Of a stretch of DNA of 64,000 nt, positions 1 through 17,403 are shown one piece after another. Origin of the DNA: Tigriopus japonicus (Eukaryota > Arthropoda > Copepoda > Harpacticoida > Harpacticidae). Numbering within the stretch: the first letter of the stretch is position 1; each line of letters opens with the position of its first letter. A model generated the notes under the pieces. That model did not search any database, was not told the origin of the DNA, and saw only the letters and a list, made by a program, of their open reading frames with translations. The position numbers and the translations under genes were made by a program. The stretch lies in NCBI GenBank assembly GCA_010645155.1, contig CM021315.1, positions 642,899-706,898 of the forward strand, read 5' to 3'.

Positions 1-492
1 TCACCCCTTTCACTGATTAAGCTTCCAATCGAGCCCAAAACTCTGAGCCTACCAACCAAGTACTGTAGTGCAGAATTGGCCTGAATAAATTGAGCGAGGT
101 TTCAATTTTGTGTAAGATTTTCTTTCTGCCAATGCGAAATGTTATCGTTACCTCCATCGACTTGACCCAAGCTTACCATTGAATTTGGCAAGGAAAAGAA
201 CCAAGGAGAGGGGCAAAGGCAAAGTGGGAAATTCCCATTGAATGCAATCAATCATATGTTAATTAACAAGCACATGGCGACAAGAAGGGTCAAGAAAAAA
301 CTAAGAGAAAACGCAGAAAAAAATGATCAGATAAACCCAATCACCAAGCCCTTAAATCTTTTTTCGCCTTTAGACATTTCTATCAAAGGTTTTGCGTTGA
401 GAGTTTGAGTTACGAGCGTTCATAGACAGCTCAAATCCTGGCCCCCAAAAAAAGAGTTCCATCAATTCAGAACAAATGGCCCTCTAATTCTT
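1..492. other. Intergenic, no gene seen
   Basis: AT-rich sequence without a convincing reading frame, RNA gene or repeat. It would be the 3' flank of the minus-strand ORF that follows, but no clear AATAAA was found on that strand. Confidence 0.4.
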
Positions 493-912
493 TCATGATC
501 TAAAGCCAGTTTCTGCTGTTTTGTTTGTTTGTTTGGAAAGCGTCAAATTCCTGGGCCTTTGACAACCAACTCGTTGAAGCTTTTTGATCGAATTGCTGGG
601 TTTCCCATTAGTGTCAGAATCGTTATCACGACAGTTGAGCAGGTGGTCAAAGCTATTGACTTTCAAGTTGATCACGCCTAAGGACTCGAGAGCCACAAAA
701 ACCTGCTCCCGATTTTCGGTCAAATGTTGCTCCCTCTCGTCCTGAATTCCATCGGGAGTGGCGGACTTGGACGAATTGGGCGAGGCTGTGGTAATGTAAT
801 CCGAATCATGGTCTTCCACTTTGTGAGCGCTCATTTCTGTGCTGGATTTGTGCGACTCGTAGTCCTCCCGTCGATAGTTTTCAATCCTTTCCATCGATGA
901 TGACACCTCCAT
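493..912 (-). CDS. Putative small Ser/Thr-rich hypothetical protein or terminal exon
   Basis: An uninterrupted minus-strand frame runs from an ATG at 912 to a stop at 493, about 139 residues. The frame stays open upstream to 954 without another ATG, so this may be the last exon of a longer gene; a possible acceptor (CATTCACCAG) lies further upstream. The product is hydrophilic, rich in Ser, Asp, Glu and Asn, with no signal peptide, membrane segment or recognisable domain. Codon use is less AT-biased than the flanks, which mildly favours coding. I do not recognise the protein and assign no function. It could also be a chance frame. Confidence 0.35.
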   Translation of the reverse strand: MEVSSSMERIENYRREDYESHKSSTEMSAHKVEDHDSDYITTASPNSSKSATPDGIQDEREQHLTENREQVFVALESLGVINLKVNSFDHLLNCRDNDSDTNGKPSNSIKKLQRVGCQRPRNLTLSKQTNKTAETGFRS

Positions 913-1902
913 TCTTCTTCCCGTTGAGGCACGGGATTCCAAGCAAGCACTCACTCGTTCATTCCAGAGACACTGGTGAATGAAACGTTCGTTCTTGAAA
1001 CAAATGAATCACGCATTGCTCGCTCAGAGAACTTTGTTAAGGAATGTTTTATGGAACACTGGATCGACTGGAAAAAATGTGGTGTTTTATCTGACCATCT
1101 AACCTTGCCAAGGTAGCGCTCAAGGCCAACGTTTGAACCTGGTCTTCGTGCAAATTTAATGATCGTCTTATACCCTTCATATCACAAGGCCAGAGTGGTT
1201 GCATATTTCAATGTTCAAAAGGCTGGCCTTTCCCATCAAGGCCAACGGATGTGAGATGAATATCTGTCCATACATTGTACTCGCTATGGACAAAGTCCGT
1301 GCACACAGGAACTCCTTGAATCATGGACTGGTCTCCAAACCAATTTCTTAAGATTATGAAAAATGGCGACGAAAGGAAAATTCATTAAAAATATATCGCT
1401 TCATTAGAACTCTGGGTTCTTTGAATTTTTGGCTTGTCCCATCTTTAAAGCTACCGTCAGACAACCTATCAAAATCTTTTTATATTTGGTTGTTGGTACA
1501 GATGTTATTCAATTATTAAAACTTTTAGAAGCTCGACACCATCGAATAAGATATAATTGTGGTCATCAAACGTTTTTCCTAATTTTTGTAAACTTCATTT
1601 CACGTCTCACACATACAGTAGAAGGCTGGAACGGCTCAAACAAAAACAAAAGAAACTTCTGGCTTTATCGATCGGTGCTCGAAGATCACCTGTTCGTCAT
1701 CTGATAACGGCGAGGTTTCATTTACCTTTTCCGCAAACGACAACATTCTCCTCATCGAGTAAAAACAGCGTTATAAGGTCTCAAGGTAACCTTTTTGTCG
1801 TAGCTGGGATTTGAACTAAAGATTGGGCCAAATCGTGCTTTTTTTGGCTGAGAAACTTTACAAAACAAACTTGAAGAGGTTCTGATTTTTTCCACAGGGT
1901 GA
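913..1902. other. Intergenic, nothing recognised
   Basis: No supported gene or RNA. Short open frames around 1429-1814 have no domain or splice context and look like chance frames in AT-rich DNA. Confidence 0.4.
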
Positions 1903-1904
1903 TA

Positions 1905-2079
1905 CAGTCAACAACGGATATAAGGGACCCGGATATAAGGGATTTTCGCTTATAAGGGACTGTTTTGGAAGGTCCGGATGATCGATTTCTATGCAATTTC
2001 GGTCGGATATAAGGGACAGTCGGATATAAGGGACGAATTTTGGTGGTCCCGCCGGGTCCCTTATATCCGAAGTTGACTG
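1905..2079. mobile_element. pogo/Tigger-type MITE with TA duplication
   Basis: A 175-bp element begins CAGTCAAC and ends GTTGACTG, bounded by TA on both sides (1903-1904 and 2080-2081). The ends pair over about 27 bp with two mismatches and include the word GGATATAAGGGAC, which recurs several times inside in both orientations. CAGT-starting inverted repeats with a TA target site are typical of pogo/Tigger elements of the Tc1/mariner superfamily. It is too short to encode a transposase, so it is non-autonomous. Confidence 0.8.
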
Positions 2080-2081
2080 TA

Positions 2082-3438
2082 GTAATGTCTCAAATGTCTA
2101 AATGGCCATTTTCCGTCATTCTCTATGATTTTTATACCAAAGACTATTTAAGCTCCGTCAAAAGAAGCCAAAATTGCCTGTTCATAGTAATTCCAGATTC
2201 TCTCAAAAACTTTGTCTATTTGCCACTGTACGTATCTTATGCTTCACCTTTATTTTTACATTGCTTCCAAATCCCCTCAACCACTGACCTAATCTTAACT
2301 GGCCCATTTTCTCAACGTTTAAAATGCAAAAATTTGATTTTGGATCACTCCACTACTTGGTATGGCTAAAGTCAAAAGTATGGCTTCAAGATGGAGAAAA
2401 GGAAGAAAAAGAAACGAAATTATTGAATTGCTCATATGTGGGAACATTTTTCATGATAACCCCTTTCGTCTTCCAGTAATTGATTGCTCAATGACAGGTA
2501 GCTAAGAAAAACATCGGCTGATTGGCTGAGATGGAAAACAAAGATTTTTTTTACCAGAGCACTAGAGACATTTTTTTGACAGAGGCCATAAAAAGTAGGG
2601 TGGATCAGAGTCGGGCAATGGATCATGTAACTAACAGAATCACCGGATAAGGAAACAAAAGGCTTTATAATATTCAAAAGAAGACTTCAAATATTTTGTG
2701 AGTTGGTAATGGGACACGATCCAATTTGTAATGTCTGGTTTTGCACATGTGTTAAATTGAAGAAGGTGAACGTGGTAAAAGAAAGAAATCCGGTCATCAT
2801 TGTGACATTTTATGGAAAAAATCTGGCACTCTTTTTTCCAAATCCTTGAAAAAGAGTAGAGATAGGCAAAAAATACAAAATACAAAATATTAAACGAGAA
2901 AATAAAAATGAAAAAAAGACACAAACAGTTTTAAGCAGCGCAGTCCTGTGAAATGGGAACCTCGCCTTCAAAAAACAATAATCACATTTTTTGGTGGTTG
3001 TGGATTTTTAATACCATTGCAAAGAATGTGATTCCCTGTAAACAAATAATTAATAAATAAATATCCTTTATACAATTAACACTTGTACAAAATTTGGTCT
3101 ACCAACGAGTTACTGTTAGCAGATCCGGACAAGTGTCACTTGTTCAGGAACAGTGTTTTAAGAAGTAAAAAAAAATGAACAATGAAGAAGCCCGTTTCAG
3201 AAGAGAGGACTTCACTGTTTGAACTAGCCTGAATTCCTTATGATTTGGAGGTGCTCTCAGAACGCAAGGAAAACCTCTGCGATCGCTACAAGTGCTGTTT
3301 AAGGGAGATTTTATATTATTTTGAGCTTTTTAGACATGATCTTCAAAACTTAAAAACAATAATTTTGTTTAGTAACATGAAAAAGCGATATGAAAGCTTT
3401 AAGAATTTGGTTTGTGATATGAATAGCGTTTATACTGT
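2082..3438. other. Intergenic, mostly unassigned
   Basis: AT-rich, no supported gene. Around 2255-2295 there is a short motif (CTTCCAAATCCCCTCAACCACTGACCT) that resembles the outer end of the foldback element at 3439-3724, probably a decayed relative. Confidence 0.35.
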
Positions 3439-3724
3439 AGGTCGGTTGTTGAGTTAGTTTGGAAGTAGAGTAGAAGCACGTCTAGAAGCATAGAAGAAGC
3501 ACAAAAGAAGCACATGACGCACAGTAGAAATAACCATACTCGATCAAGTTTCGCTACATAAGCTGTGTTTTTCAAAAGCAGCTGCGTTTTTCAATCGCAG
3601 GTTATGTAGCGAAACTTGATCGAGCATGGTTATTTCTACTGTGCGTCATGTGCTTCTTTTATGCTTCTTCCATGCTTCTAGATGTGCTTCTACTATACTT
3701 CCAAACTACCTCAACAACCGACCT
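3439..3724. mobile_element. Foldback (hairpin) element
   Basis: Two arms of about 120 bp, 3439-3561 and 3599-3724, are near-perfect reverse complements around a loop of about 37 bp. Landmarks are AGGTCGGTTGTTGAG at the left end and CTCAACAACCGACCT at the right, plus TTTCGCTACATAA / TTATGTAGCGAAA at the loop side. No coding capacity. Similar outer-end sequence recurs near 2262, 25005 and 25215, so it belongs to a dispersed family. Confidence 0.8.
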
Positions 3725-3736
3725 TTTGGCTTTTTG

Positions 3737-4021
3737 GGGTCAAAAATGGACCTTTCAAACCCAAATAACTCAGTTGCTAATGAATGTATCTTTATTCAAA
3801 TTGAATTCAATGGTACCTAAATTATCTCGAAATTTGGGTCAAGTAGTTTATCAAAAATGTCATTTTTTAGGTTTTTTTGTTAAAAAAACGTTTTCCCTGG
3901 ACGCAACCTTACATGTAACAGTAAAAGTAAAGTTGCTTCCCATTAAATTGTGGGTCCAAAAAAATGCCAAAATATCTGGGTATTTCGATCCAAACCTAAA
4001 AAGCTATTTGAAACACCGTGT
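3737..4021 (+). repeat. Dispersed repeat B, copy 1 (left arm of inverted pair)
   Basis: This segment is the reverse complement, with moderate divergence, of 4402-4672 and of 50500-50736. Shared landmarks include CAAAAATGGACC at one end and AACCTAAAAAGC followed by ACACCGTG at the other. The two local copies face each other across about 380 bp, so 3737-4672 could be one larger foldback element. Confidence 0.75.
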
Positions 4022-4069
4022 GCAGGGGCGCTCAACATTCCTTGTCTAATTAAATCATAAGATTGAACA

Positions 4070-4170
4070 AGTTTGCTTAACGACAAAACATGTAAAATAG
4101 TGTCTGCTCATTGAAAATAAATTTTTGATTTCAATTTCTAACGTGACTCCAAAATCGTGCATTTCAACGA
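4070..4170 (+). repeat. Dispersed repeat E, copy 1
   Basis: The stretch around ACAAAACATGTAAAATAGTG to CCAAAATCGTGCATTT matches 21930-22012 in the same orientation and 19585-19660 in the reverse orientation, with moderate divergence. Here it occupies the loop of the repeat B inverted pair. Confidence 0.6.
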
Positions 4171-4401
4171 GTTATAAGCCCAGCTTACCCACCCGGAGAC
4201 CCAACGTGTTAGGGGCAACAGGGATATGCTGGATCAGATCAGGGTCATTGGGAAAAACTGAGTTGCTATTGTAATGGTGCGGATTTGAGCTGACTCCGAT
4301 AGCATAAATAAAGAACTGGATCGTGTTGATATGTTCGCTTGATGGAGATTTTATTTACACATTCTCGTATACTTGTAGAAAGATATACAGCGACTTACTC
4401 T

Positions 4402-4672
4402 ACACGGTGTTCCGAATGGCTTTTTAGGTTTGGATCAAAATACCAAAAGACATTATGGCATTTTTGGACCATAATTCAATGGGAAACAACTTTACATTTA
4501 TTGTATTACTTAAGTTTATGTTCAGGGAAAAATAACCTATTAATTACAACATTTTTGATAAACTATTTGATCCATGTTTAGAGACAGTTTGGTTACGAGT
4601 TGAATTCAAATTAAATATAGAAACATTCATCTGCAGCTGAGTTATTTGCCTTTGAATGGTCCATTTTTGGCT
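4402..4672 (-). repeat. Dispersed repeat B, copy 2 (right arm)
   Basis: Inverted partner of 3737-4021, beginning CACGGTGTTC and ending GGTCCATTTTTGG. It is also a direct match to 50500-50736. Confidence 0.75.
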
Positions 4673-6426
4673 CTTCTTTTGATTTTCTCTTTGTTGACAT
4701 ATTTTAGATTTTGAGTTGCAGACACGTGTCACAAGTTAACGACCCCTACAAAAAGCCAAGCAAGTATTAAGCCACTTCATCAGATTCAAGCGAACCTTCG
4801 ACAAAAGGTGTTCCGGGCTTCGCTTTACAAAATAAAAAATAGCAATGAAGTTAGTACAAATCTTATTCACTCAGCTCTAGATTTTTTTGCGAATGATTGT
4901 TAAAAGAAGTCCGATTCCCTGTGTCCCACACAGTCAGAAAGAGCTAATAAAATAAATTCAACCTTCCCTTTAGATTTCTTCTCGTTTCCATTGATCCAAG
5001 TGGTTTCGGCGCATCCAAGTGAAAAAGAAGTGAAGAAAGGCTCGTCTTTGTTATTGTAAAATACCTTTTGTGATAAAATATTGTAAATAACCGCACTTCA
5101 AATTGCACTCTGAAGGAATTTTCACACGAAAGAGGTTCTTGCATCTCACAAAAGCCGACTCTGCTATTTTGATCCATTTTCAATTTTATGTAGGTCCCGA
5201 GTCCTATGGTCTAAGGTCCTAAAGTGAAGACTGAAAAATATAGGAACTTTCGTATAAGGTAGTAAATACAAGATTGATTTCCTTTAAAAAAAACCCGCCT
5301 AAATGGTATTTCAACTTGTTTTCTTGGAGTTTATGCTCCTTGTCCTGACTCATGACTTCCTGAACTTTGTCCTCACAGATTGGTAAGAATTTGTGATTGC
5401 GCATTTCGCGTTTGCTCAGCAGGTGCCTTCTTTCAGGAAACAAAGTCAGTACGTTTGTGTTTGTTTTCTAATCATTCTTGTATTGTCATCAGGCATCAAT
5501 CTCGTTGCAAACGTCGTTATGTACAGTCAAACAAAGCAAGCATTGTTAGAACAGTAATCGAGAATAGAATTAGAATAATCATAGCTTTACACCAATTGCA
5601 ATCATCATGGCGCGAATCATGTTTTCTTGTCACAGATAGAAGAATAAGTTGGTTTGATGTTTTTGACCCTTCATCGCTCGTTTCCATTTGCTTAGCCATC
5701 AAATCAAGGGGGCATCAATTCTGTCTGTTTGTAATGGGCAAAACCTTAAGAATTCTTGAGAGCCCTCAGATCAATCTGAAGCAGTGCTCAGTAGTTAGTT
5801 GCCGTTCTGGGTACGAAAAGATTTCGTATCCTCAACGAGGCTTCATGACCTCGACCAATCCAGTCAGAATTAGCCTTGGACACCGAGTGACACACAGAGA
5901 GTCAGGTTTGCAAGTGAATTGGGGGTTATTACAGAGGCAGGGAAGAGACTCACTTTGGATTCATTTTCCTAGTCGGGGTGAGTCCCTTTCATATCACAAG
6001 TGTTTGGGGCCGATTGATTGATTGATGGTGTCGAAGGAGTGGGGGTAAGTGGGTGATGGGTCAACGGAAGAAGCCAAGCTGCACAGATTGATTTGAAGAG
6101 CGAGTGTGAGTGGTCACATATGGGGAAGAAGAAGAAGAAGAATCGGGTTTAACAGGGGCAAGGGAGAGACTCTTGCATGAAAGATACCTCGGTTGTCATC
6201 GTCAAATGACATCAAAATATAATGGGGGGGAGAATAAATTCGTACTAGGCTCTTCTTTTCTTATCTTCTTTCTTAATATATATAAAAAAAACTAGTGAAA
6301 ACATGATCCGTAAGATTGGAAGGCTGCAAGGAGCGTTATGTTGGCTTTCTTTTTTTTCTTCTGAAAACGACCTCCGCTGGTCACGGTCAATGGGCGGGCC
6401 CACCCACCCACGCACGACCTCTTTCA
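4673..6426. other. Intergenic / 3' flank of drk
   Basis: No supported gene. The part next to 6427 should hold the drk 3'UTR, but I could not find a clear minus-strand AATAAA close to the stop. A 213-codon plus-strand frame at 5380-6021 has no domain and is treated as chance. Confidence 0.35.
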
Positions 6427-10760
<4,334 letters not shown>

Positions 10761-13700
10761 ACACCCTAAAATGGTGAGAATTTCAAACTTTGTAAAAAAG
10801 AAAAAAAAACCTGTCAGCGTGGCTAATTCCTAAACGAATTGAACGAGCAAAATACGCACTTTGTTTTTCACGTGGTTGAGCCTTGTTACTTCTAGGCACC
10901 AGTCGCCCTGAGACGTTTGAAGCTAGTGCAGCTGAGCTAATTTGTTCCCTTTTTCTCTGGCCGAGGGCACCGGCCAAGCCGACATCCGGTCATTTAATGA
11001 TCTGTGATAGACTCTAGAGTAGACCCAGAAGAGAGAGAGACGGACGCCGCTCGATCGTCCGCCGTCAAACGTTCCCCGGCCCATCGGCCTGTTCGTGGCC
11101 CATAAACTGGCCCAGACCGGGAACCTCTCACCGCAGGACGGGAACTTCAGCTGACGCGTAGCCCAAGAGAGCCCATAAAACTGAATCTGCAGTGAATTTG
11201 AACGAAATTGGCAAAAGACAATCGAAAAGGTGTTTGATAGCAAACCTCACTTTGAAACAAAGTTACTGCATGACATAGTGCTCCTTTTCCTTCTTTTACT
11301 TGCCAAAGTATTCACACTCTTCCCCATAAAACCTAAGTTTTAATCAACATTTTATCATCTGAAGTGCTTGAAATCCATTAGATGCCGAATATCAACATTT
11401 TGACCGGCCAAACCGAGAGGAAGCACGAGATTGAACAAGTTATTCATCAACGTATATAGTTGAGTTGTTGATGATTCCCTCTGAATGAGTATTGATGCAG
11501 AATGAATGGTAATGTGGAACGGATCACCTTCTTAGAGCGCTATACTTTTAATTTTGATGGTGTTGTCAGGTACTTATATTCTGAAACCATGGGTATTTCA
11601 GGATAAGTTGAATAGGGTTGATGAGGAGTGGTGAACGTGATTTACCCAAGAGTGGGTTGCATTTAATTATCTCGAAGAGACAGATACACATACCAGAATG
11701 ATGTCTAGACAATTCATCTACTGATTAAGTATAAAATATTGAGTACTGATTCCATAACACTTCCCTATCGTTCTCTCCTTGGGGCCTCTTTGGGCTCTCA
11801 AAAACAACATCAAACAGTGTCTTCGCATCCTCTTCTGTAAGTATGTATGTCAGTGATGTAAGTAAATCAATGCCTATACCCCTGTCCGCCGCCAGACCCC
11901 GATCGAGATTTGCGCAGGCTGACTGATCCGCTCATTCCAAATTGGGTCAGAACTCCTAGACAATCGAGGGTTTATACCCATCGTGACTCTAACCCATCCG
12001 GGTTAACATCACAGCCGAACAGAACCGAAAATAACCTCATTAAAGAATTTCACGCCTTGAGTTTGGGGGATCGAGGGGATCGTCGAGTCCTACTGTGTGA
12101 AATAATGTGAAATCTAGAGATTGTTTCGCCGTAGCTGTGGTGTTCGGAGCCAAAGTGTAGACAATCATTGACGGAGTCGAAATAGGAGGTATACAAGAGT
12201 TTTCAGTCAGATTTCCCTTGGTTTTTGAAAAACAGGAGAAAAATATGGGGATTTCAATCAACCCAGGAGTAACATTGACACTAGATTGTTCAATTAAGTG
12301 ATCTGGAGATGACGGTTTACCTTGATCTACCGCCACCACCGTTATAATTACTTCACAAGGCATAACAATCCCCCCCCTCCTTTCGTCATTTGCGACTGAC
12401 CTAGCTCAATCCGAAATAGCAACCCTGCCCTCGCATGTTGAGCCGGGCCCAGGCCCAAGCTCGTACTAGTTGTCAATGACACTACCTTGGGCTGGCCGGA
12501 GAGTGGGGCCCAGCTGGTACAAAATGGTCAATCCCGATCCTCTTTTGGGAATGACCACACAACATATTAATGAGGGGTTTCGAGCTCAGGCTCGAAATCT
12601 CGATGTCAGCTGAGTTAGGCGACGGAAATCTTGGTAAGACTCATGCCTCGCGAAACAAATTAGCTTTAGGTTAGATAAACATTTTGATACCCAATACTTT
12701 TATTCCTTTGCTCACACAACAAATGCGTCTTTGATCCAGAAAGTGCTTCTAAACCAATGGAAGGTCAGCCCTGTGATAATGAATATGTAATCTAAAAATC
12801 AAATGGCTAGAGATGAATGAGGTCGTGAAACTTGACCTGGATTTTTTTTATAACGGATTGACTTTACTGACTCTCAATGACTACGTTCCTCCTTACTGGC
12901 AAAAAGAAATGGGATATGTAAATGTTATTTTAGATTTGAACATAAAGGCCAGCCAGCACTGTCCATGCACTCGGGAAGAGACAAAACTCAACATAATTTT
13001 AACTATTTCGCAATATGTGTGATATTGTACTGATAAATAAGTATCATAATTGTTAACCAATATCAAAAAGGACATTGGTTGATGACATTGTTGTCAAATT
13101 TACTTGAAATATTAGGTAATTTGTCTCTTTCTAAGTGCCTGGACAGTGCTGGCTGGCCTACAGCAATGTCCACGCGGCAGGTCTTGGCATCGTCCATAGG
13201 GAAAGGCAACAATCAATTCTTCACAACCTCTATAGAGAATGTGAACTAAATATATCTGTAGAACAATTTCCCCCATAAGTGGAAACAAAAGGGAGGTAAA
13301 AATTCAATTCAAAAGTCAGAAGTCAATCACATTTTGGTACTAATATTACAATTGTCATCTGAAGTATGCACAAGTATATTATTCTAATCAGCACATAAGC
13401 TTTAAGTAAAGTCACTTACCTTAACTGTCATTAGAGATTTATATGCCTTTATTTCTTGATAAGGTTCAACAAACCACTTCATTGAAGACTTGGTTATCTT
13501 CTTGTTTTGGCCACCCTATGCAATTTGGCTTAGCTGACTGGCACAGATAGGAGAATTAAAGGGCTAGATTCCACTAAATTTGAAATGGTCACATGATCAA
13601 TATTAATTATATTGGAGAAAGAGGATAACATGCATGATATACCTGAACCTCCCTTGAGCATGGGTCAGCAACCAGTGGGTCCGGGCCATCATGTGGGCCC

Positions 13701-16600
13701 AAGAGCTATGGGGGAACGTCCAAGATTGAAGTCCTACAAGCCGTCTGTAGTACTGTACTTATGGGTCAAAAGCTCTTTAATTGTGAGTTTGTGAGCCCAT
13801 GTACCTACCAACATCTGTTTGGTGGCTCCTGATAACACAAATTCAAATTTGTTGGGCCTTGACCCAAAAGGGGTTGCTGACTCTGAAACATCGCACTCCA
13901 CTTGCAATTGGAGTGCGATCACACCTTAATACAATCTAGTTAACGGAAATAAAGAAATGATCTCGGAGGGCTTCACCCTTCACAACTACTTTAGTTCGTG
14001 TGCATTCCACGTTCTTCCAGACCACTGCCCTGGAGAATCTTCATTCATTCTTGGCACTTTTACCAAAGTTGAATAGATTAATGGCAGTTTTCCCCCTGTC
14101 ATTGCTAAAGCTGTATGAAAGAAGTCACAAACGTCAAAGATAACTTTTAAAAAGTATGACATTAGAAAAAATGCTCTTGAAAAAAGTTTCATAGCCTAAA
14201 AAAAATAAATCAACTATAAGATAACAAATCAACCTCAAATTCATTTTCAATTCAGTTGTGAGACCTTTTTACATGTTGGTGTAAATTTTGTTAGTTCCAT
14301 TGAACATTTTACACCATTCAGCTTACCAAAATGCCAGATAAGAAAGAGTAACCAAAACAAATCACGTAACAAACTTCTAGGGGCCTAAGAATTTTGAATC
14401 AAAAAGAACCCTTCTTGCCAAAGTGCTGAAAATAGACGTTCATACCAACTTTTCCGCCCTGTTATGTTATTCAAGGTGTTCAAACATAAGTCCTTAATTT
14501 AAGTTAAGAAATAGAAAAAAGCGCGAACCCTCGGGAAAGTGATATCATTTGTGGGTTGAAAGCGCCCCAGATTTTTCAAAAGCTATCTCTTGAAATGCAA
14601 TAAATTCAGTTTTTTGTCCAGTGATTTAAACTAAATGTGATGATTTTGCAGAAAATGGTAATTTAAAATAAGCTCGTGCTTAAATTAGATTGTTATTATT
14701 CCAGTCGTATCATCACTATTTTGTATGGACCGTGTGGATCACATCGGGCTTAGACAGTAGTAGACAAACGAGACAAACCAATCGCACCAATCCCTGATCC
14801 AGGGTGACTTCAACAGGGCAAAAGACCCAAAAGGCTTGCCATTGCTACGTTTTTAAGAATTATTGCAGCCGGCATTTTGGAAGAAAATTGACCCTTCTTC
14901 CGGGTTAGGAGGGGTTCATGTACATTAAGGGCGTCATACCCTTTTTTCGATATTTCTTAACGCAGCGCGATACTGATTGTGGAATCTGACGCATGATCTT
15001 GAATGAGTAACTGATAAGAGGGCCTCTTTGGCGGTCAGGTTGCGAAGGAGCTTATCAATTCCCGACGCAACTACATTTCGTCTCTCTGCTCGGGCCTGAT
15101 GTTGGATTGCTGGATCAATCTAGTTTAGTTCATAATGGGTCTCATAGTTTGTGGGTAGAACTTGTGTTTTTAGCCAAGTTTCTATCAACTGTAACCCTGA
15201 CATCAACAGGGGCCGCTGATAAGATGCTGCTTCTTTCACCATAGAGTTAAAATTGGATAAGAATGTTTTTTTCCTAATAGAGTTCGGTTTGTTTTCTTCT
15301 TTTGAAACCTACTTTTAGTCATCTAAAAGGTATTTGAAAACAAAAGGACAGAGGTCGTTTCAAAATTCTTTAGTCTTAGCTCTTGTCTTATCTTTAGGGT
15401 GCTCGATGACTTGGAACAATGATTACAGGACAGAAAAAAAGGTTCAAACACCAACAAAAAAAAATCTGCTAAGACAGGCAAAAGGTGTTTGAAATAATAC
15501 CGATAAAGATGAAACCATTCTCAATCATCTTATTATCTACTTCAATATAGTTACATCTTTTCAGACAGAAGATCCCAAAAACTCATTCAAACTCTCTTAA
15601 AATTAGAATATCGTCATGTTCCGTGGCCTTCGTTAAAAATCAAGCATTAGGATCGGTAGTCATTTAAGGCTCCTTCCACTTGATTGCCGTTCTTCTTTCC
15701 CAACGATTGGTTCTACATCTCTACGTTCGCGTGAATTGATGCACTCAATCTTTGATCTGCCACTTTGCAGTGTTGCTACATTATTTTGAGACTGGGATGC
15801 CAAAGAGCCAATGTAATTTGCTCAACTTCTCACCTGTGAAGGACAGCCTTCTTCTTTCGAAAGTAAATGTCTTCAGATTGTCTAAACAGGCTTTTGTCGC
15901 CCAACTTTTTATGATAGCTGATAAGAAACATCATGATTTGTGATTGGCCTTGTCCAGTGAAATGCCAAGTCGCCAGATCCTGAGAACGTTTGCGTTCAAT
16001 CAAAACCAGTTCAAATTGACATCATCATTTAAAAAAGAAGAGAACAGGGTTTAGGAAGTAGCACGCCCTTGCTTGAGTTAAAAAATGATGTTATAGCGAA
16101 GTAAAATGTTACGCCGTCAAACTGACCTGCCACTTTATGACATATTTGGAGACAATTATTTTGAATAGGATATTGATTGCACGGCCTCCGCATGGATCAA
16201 GGGATAAAGCGCAATTTTTTACATAAAATGTCAAAATTTTTGAGTAAGGTAGACCCCCAACACCGCAAGATACGGAAGTGCTCATCGGAAGACGGTTGTG
16301 CTCGTTCTGCTACGGCTAAAAGGTCTCGCGTGATTTCCTTTATTGATAGGATTTCCGATCCCGCATTTACCGCTTGGCCGAGGTTGGCTTTCTCGTCACC
16401 GAGATTTCGAAGCGCATTTCAAGTTCCAAATAAAAAAAAAAGTGAACGGCTAGCAAAAAATCGCTTGAGACCTCGCGTTATGATCCCAAAGTTGAGGATT
16501 TTGGTCTCCGTTTCTTCCGTTTGGCAAGCCCATCGGTTTCAATCGGACGTTCAAGGGTGCCACGGCCACTGACAGAAGGGTCGGCGGACTAGCGTGGCCA
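10761..16600. other. Long intergenic region between divergent drk and Pellino
   Basis: No gene is supported over almost 6 kb. Two details stand out: a strong short hairpin at 13890-13919, and a short cadherin-like reading stretch on the minus strand near 12310-12363. A possible small element near 13660-13880 has a GGGTCAGCAACC start and GGTTGCTGACTC end but no clear target duplication. Confidence 0.35.
13890..13919. repeat. Short perfect hairpin
   Basis: ATCGCACTCCA and TGGAGTGCGAT form an 11-bp stem around an 8-nt loop. No terminator function is implied in a eukaryote; it may be an element end. Confidence 0.5.
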
Positions 16601-17403
16601 TAAAGCCACTCTAATGGCCAGTTCGTCCCAAACCATCGGGCCACGTTTTGAAATGCTCGGTTGGCCATGGCCCGCCCATGGGCTAAGGATCTAAGTTAAG
16701 CCCATAAGTAGATGACCCGGGCTCAAGCGTGGCAAAGATACGCTATTAGCCGTTTTCTTACGAAATCCGTGTCTCGATGGCCGTGTTAAAGAAAACCCGC
16801 GCGGCAACGCTGACTGAGTGTTTGAGATAGCTCGGTTTGGACTCCCTCCAGCACTCCCTCACCCTCGGACTCAAGAGGAGAAGTGTGAACGAACGAATGA
16901 ACGAACGAGTGAGTGAGTGTGTGATCCCCGCTGAACAAGACCAATCCGGAAACAAACACTTGATCTCCCTTCTTTCCTTCCTCCATTTCCCAACCAAAAG
17001 ATCGGTTGTTCGGAAGAAAGAGGGGCGGCAATTGCGGACACGCCCTCTGGTCCGGTCAACCGCGAAGTCTCTCTCTCTCTTTCTCAGTCCGTTGATGAAT
17101 CTGGGCGGAACGGCGGGCGGTGCCAGCGAGAATCGCGGGTTTGAGGTCTGGCTAACTCGTGGACGGTGAAACGATCCCCAAAGTCACCCGCATAGTCAAG
17201 GTTTAGCCAGGATGGGGTATCCTTCTCCTCCTCTAAAAAATGATAATTGTCCAAATCGAGGAGAATCCCGGACTCGGTTCGCTTGCCCAAGGGCGAGCCA
17301 CTAACGAGTGGGTGGGTCCTCCGGTGGCCTGCCTGTCCGCCTCTTTCCGAATCCCCTGGGCTCTTCCCGATTGATTGATTGATTGATTGATTGCCGATTG
17401 ATC
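16600..17403 (+). promoter_or_regulatory. CpG-rich 5' region of Pellino
   Basis: GC- and CpG-rich sequence immediately upstream of the Pellino start, including the simple repeat GAACGAACGAATGAACGAAC near 16888 and (GATT)n just before the ATG. Likely promoter plus 5'UTR; no TATA box or precise start site can be named. Confidence 0.35.

Noticed and set aside
5380..6021. 213-codon plus-strand open frame
   Set aside because: No domain, signal or splice support; unusual Cys/Arg-rich composition and location in the drk 3' flank suggest a chance frame.
13660..13880. Possible hAT-like element with GGGTCAGCAACC / GGTTGCTGACTC ends
   Set aside because: No matching target duplication and only short end similarity.
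16177..16572. 131-codon basic open frame upstream of Pellino
   Set aside because: Lies in GC-rich promoter-like DNA where stops are rare; no domain or splice context.
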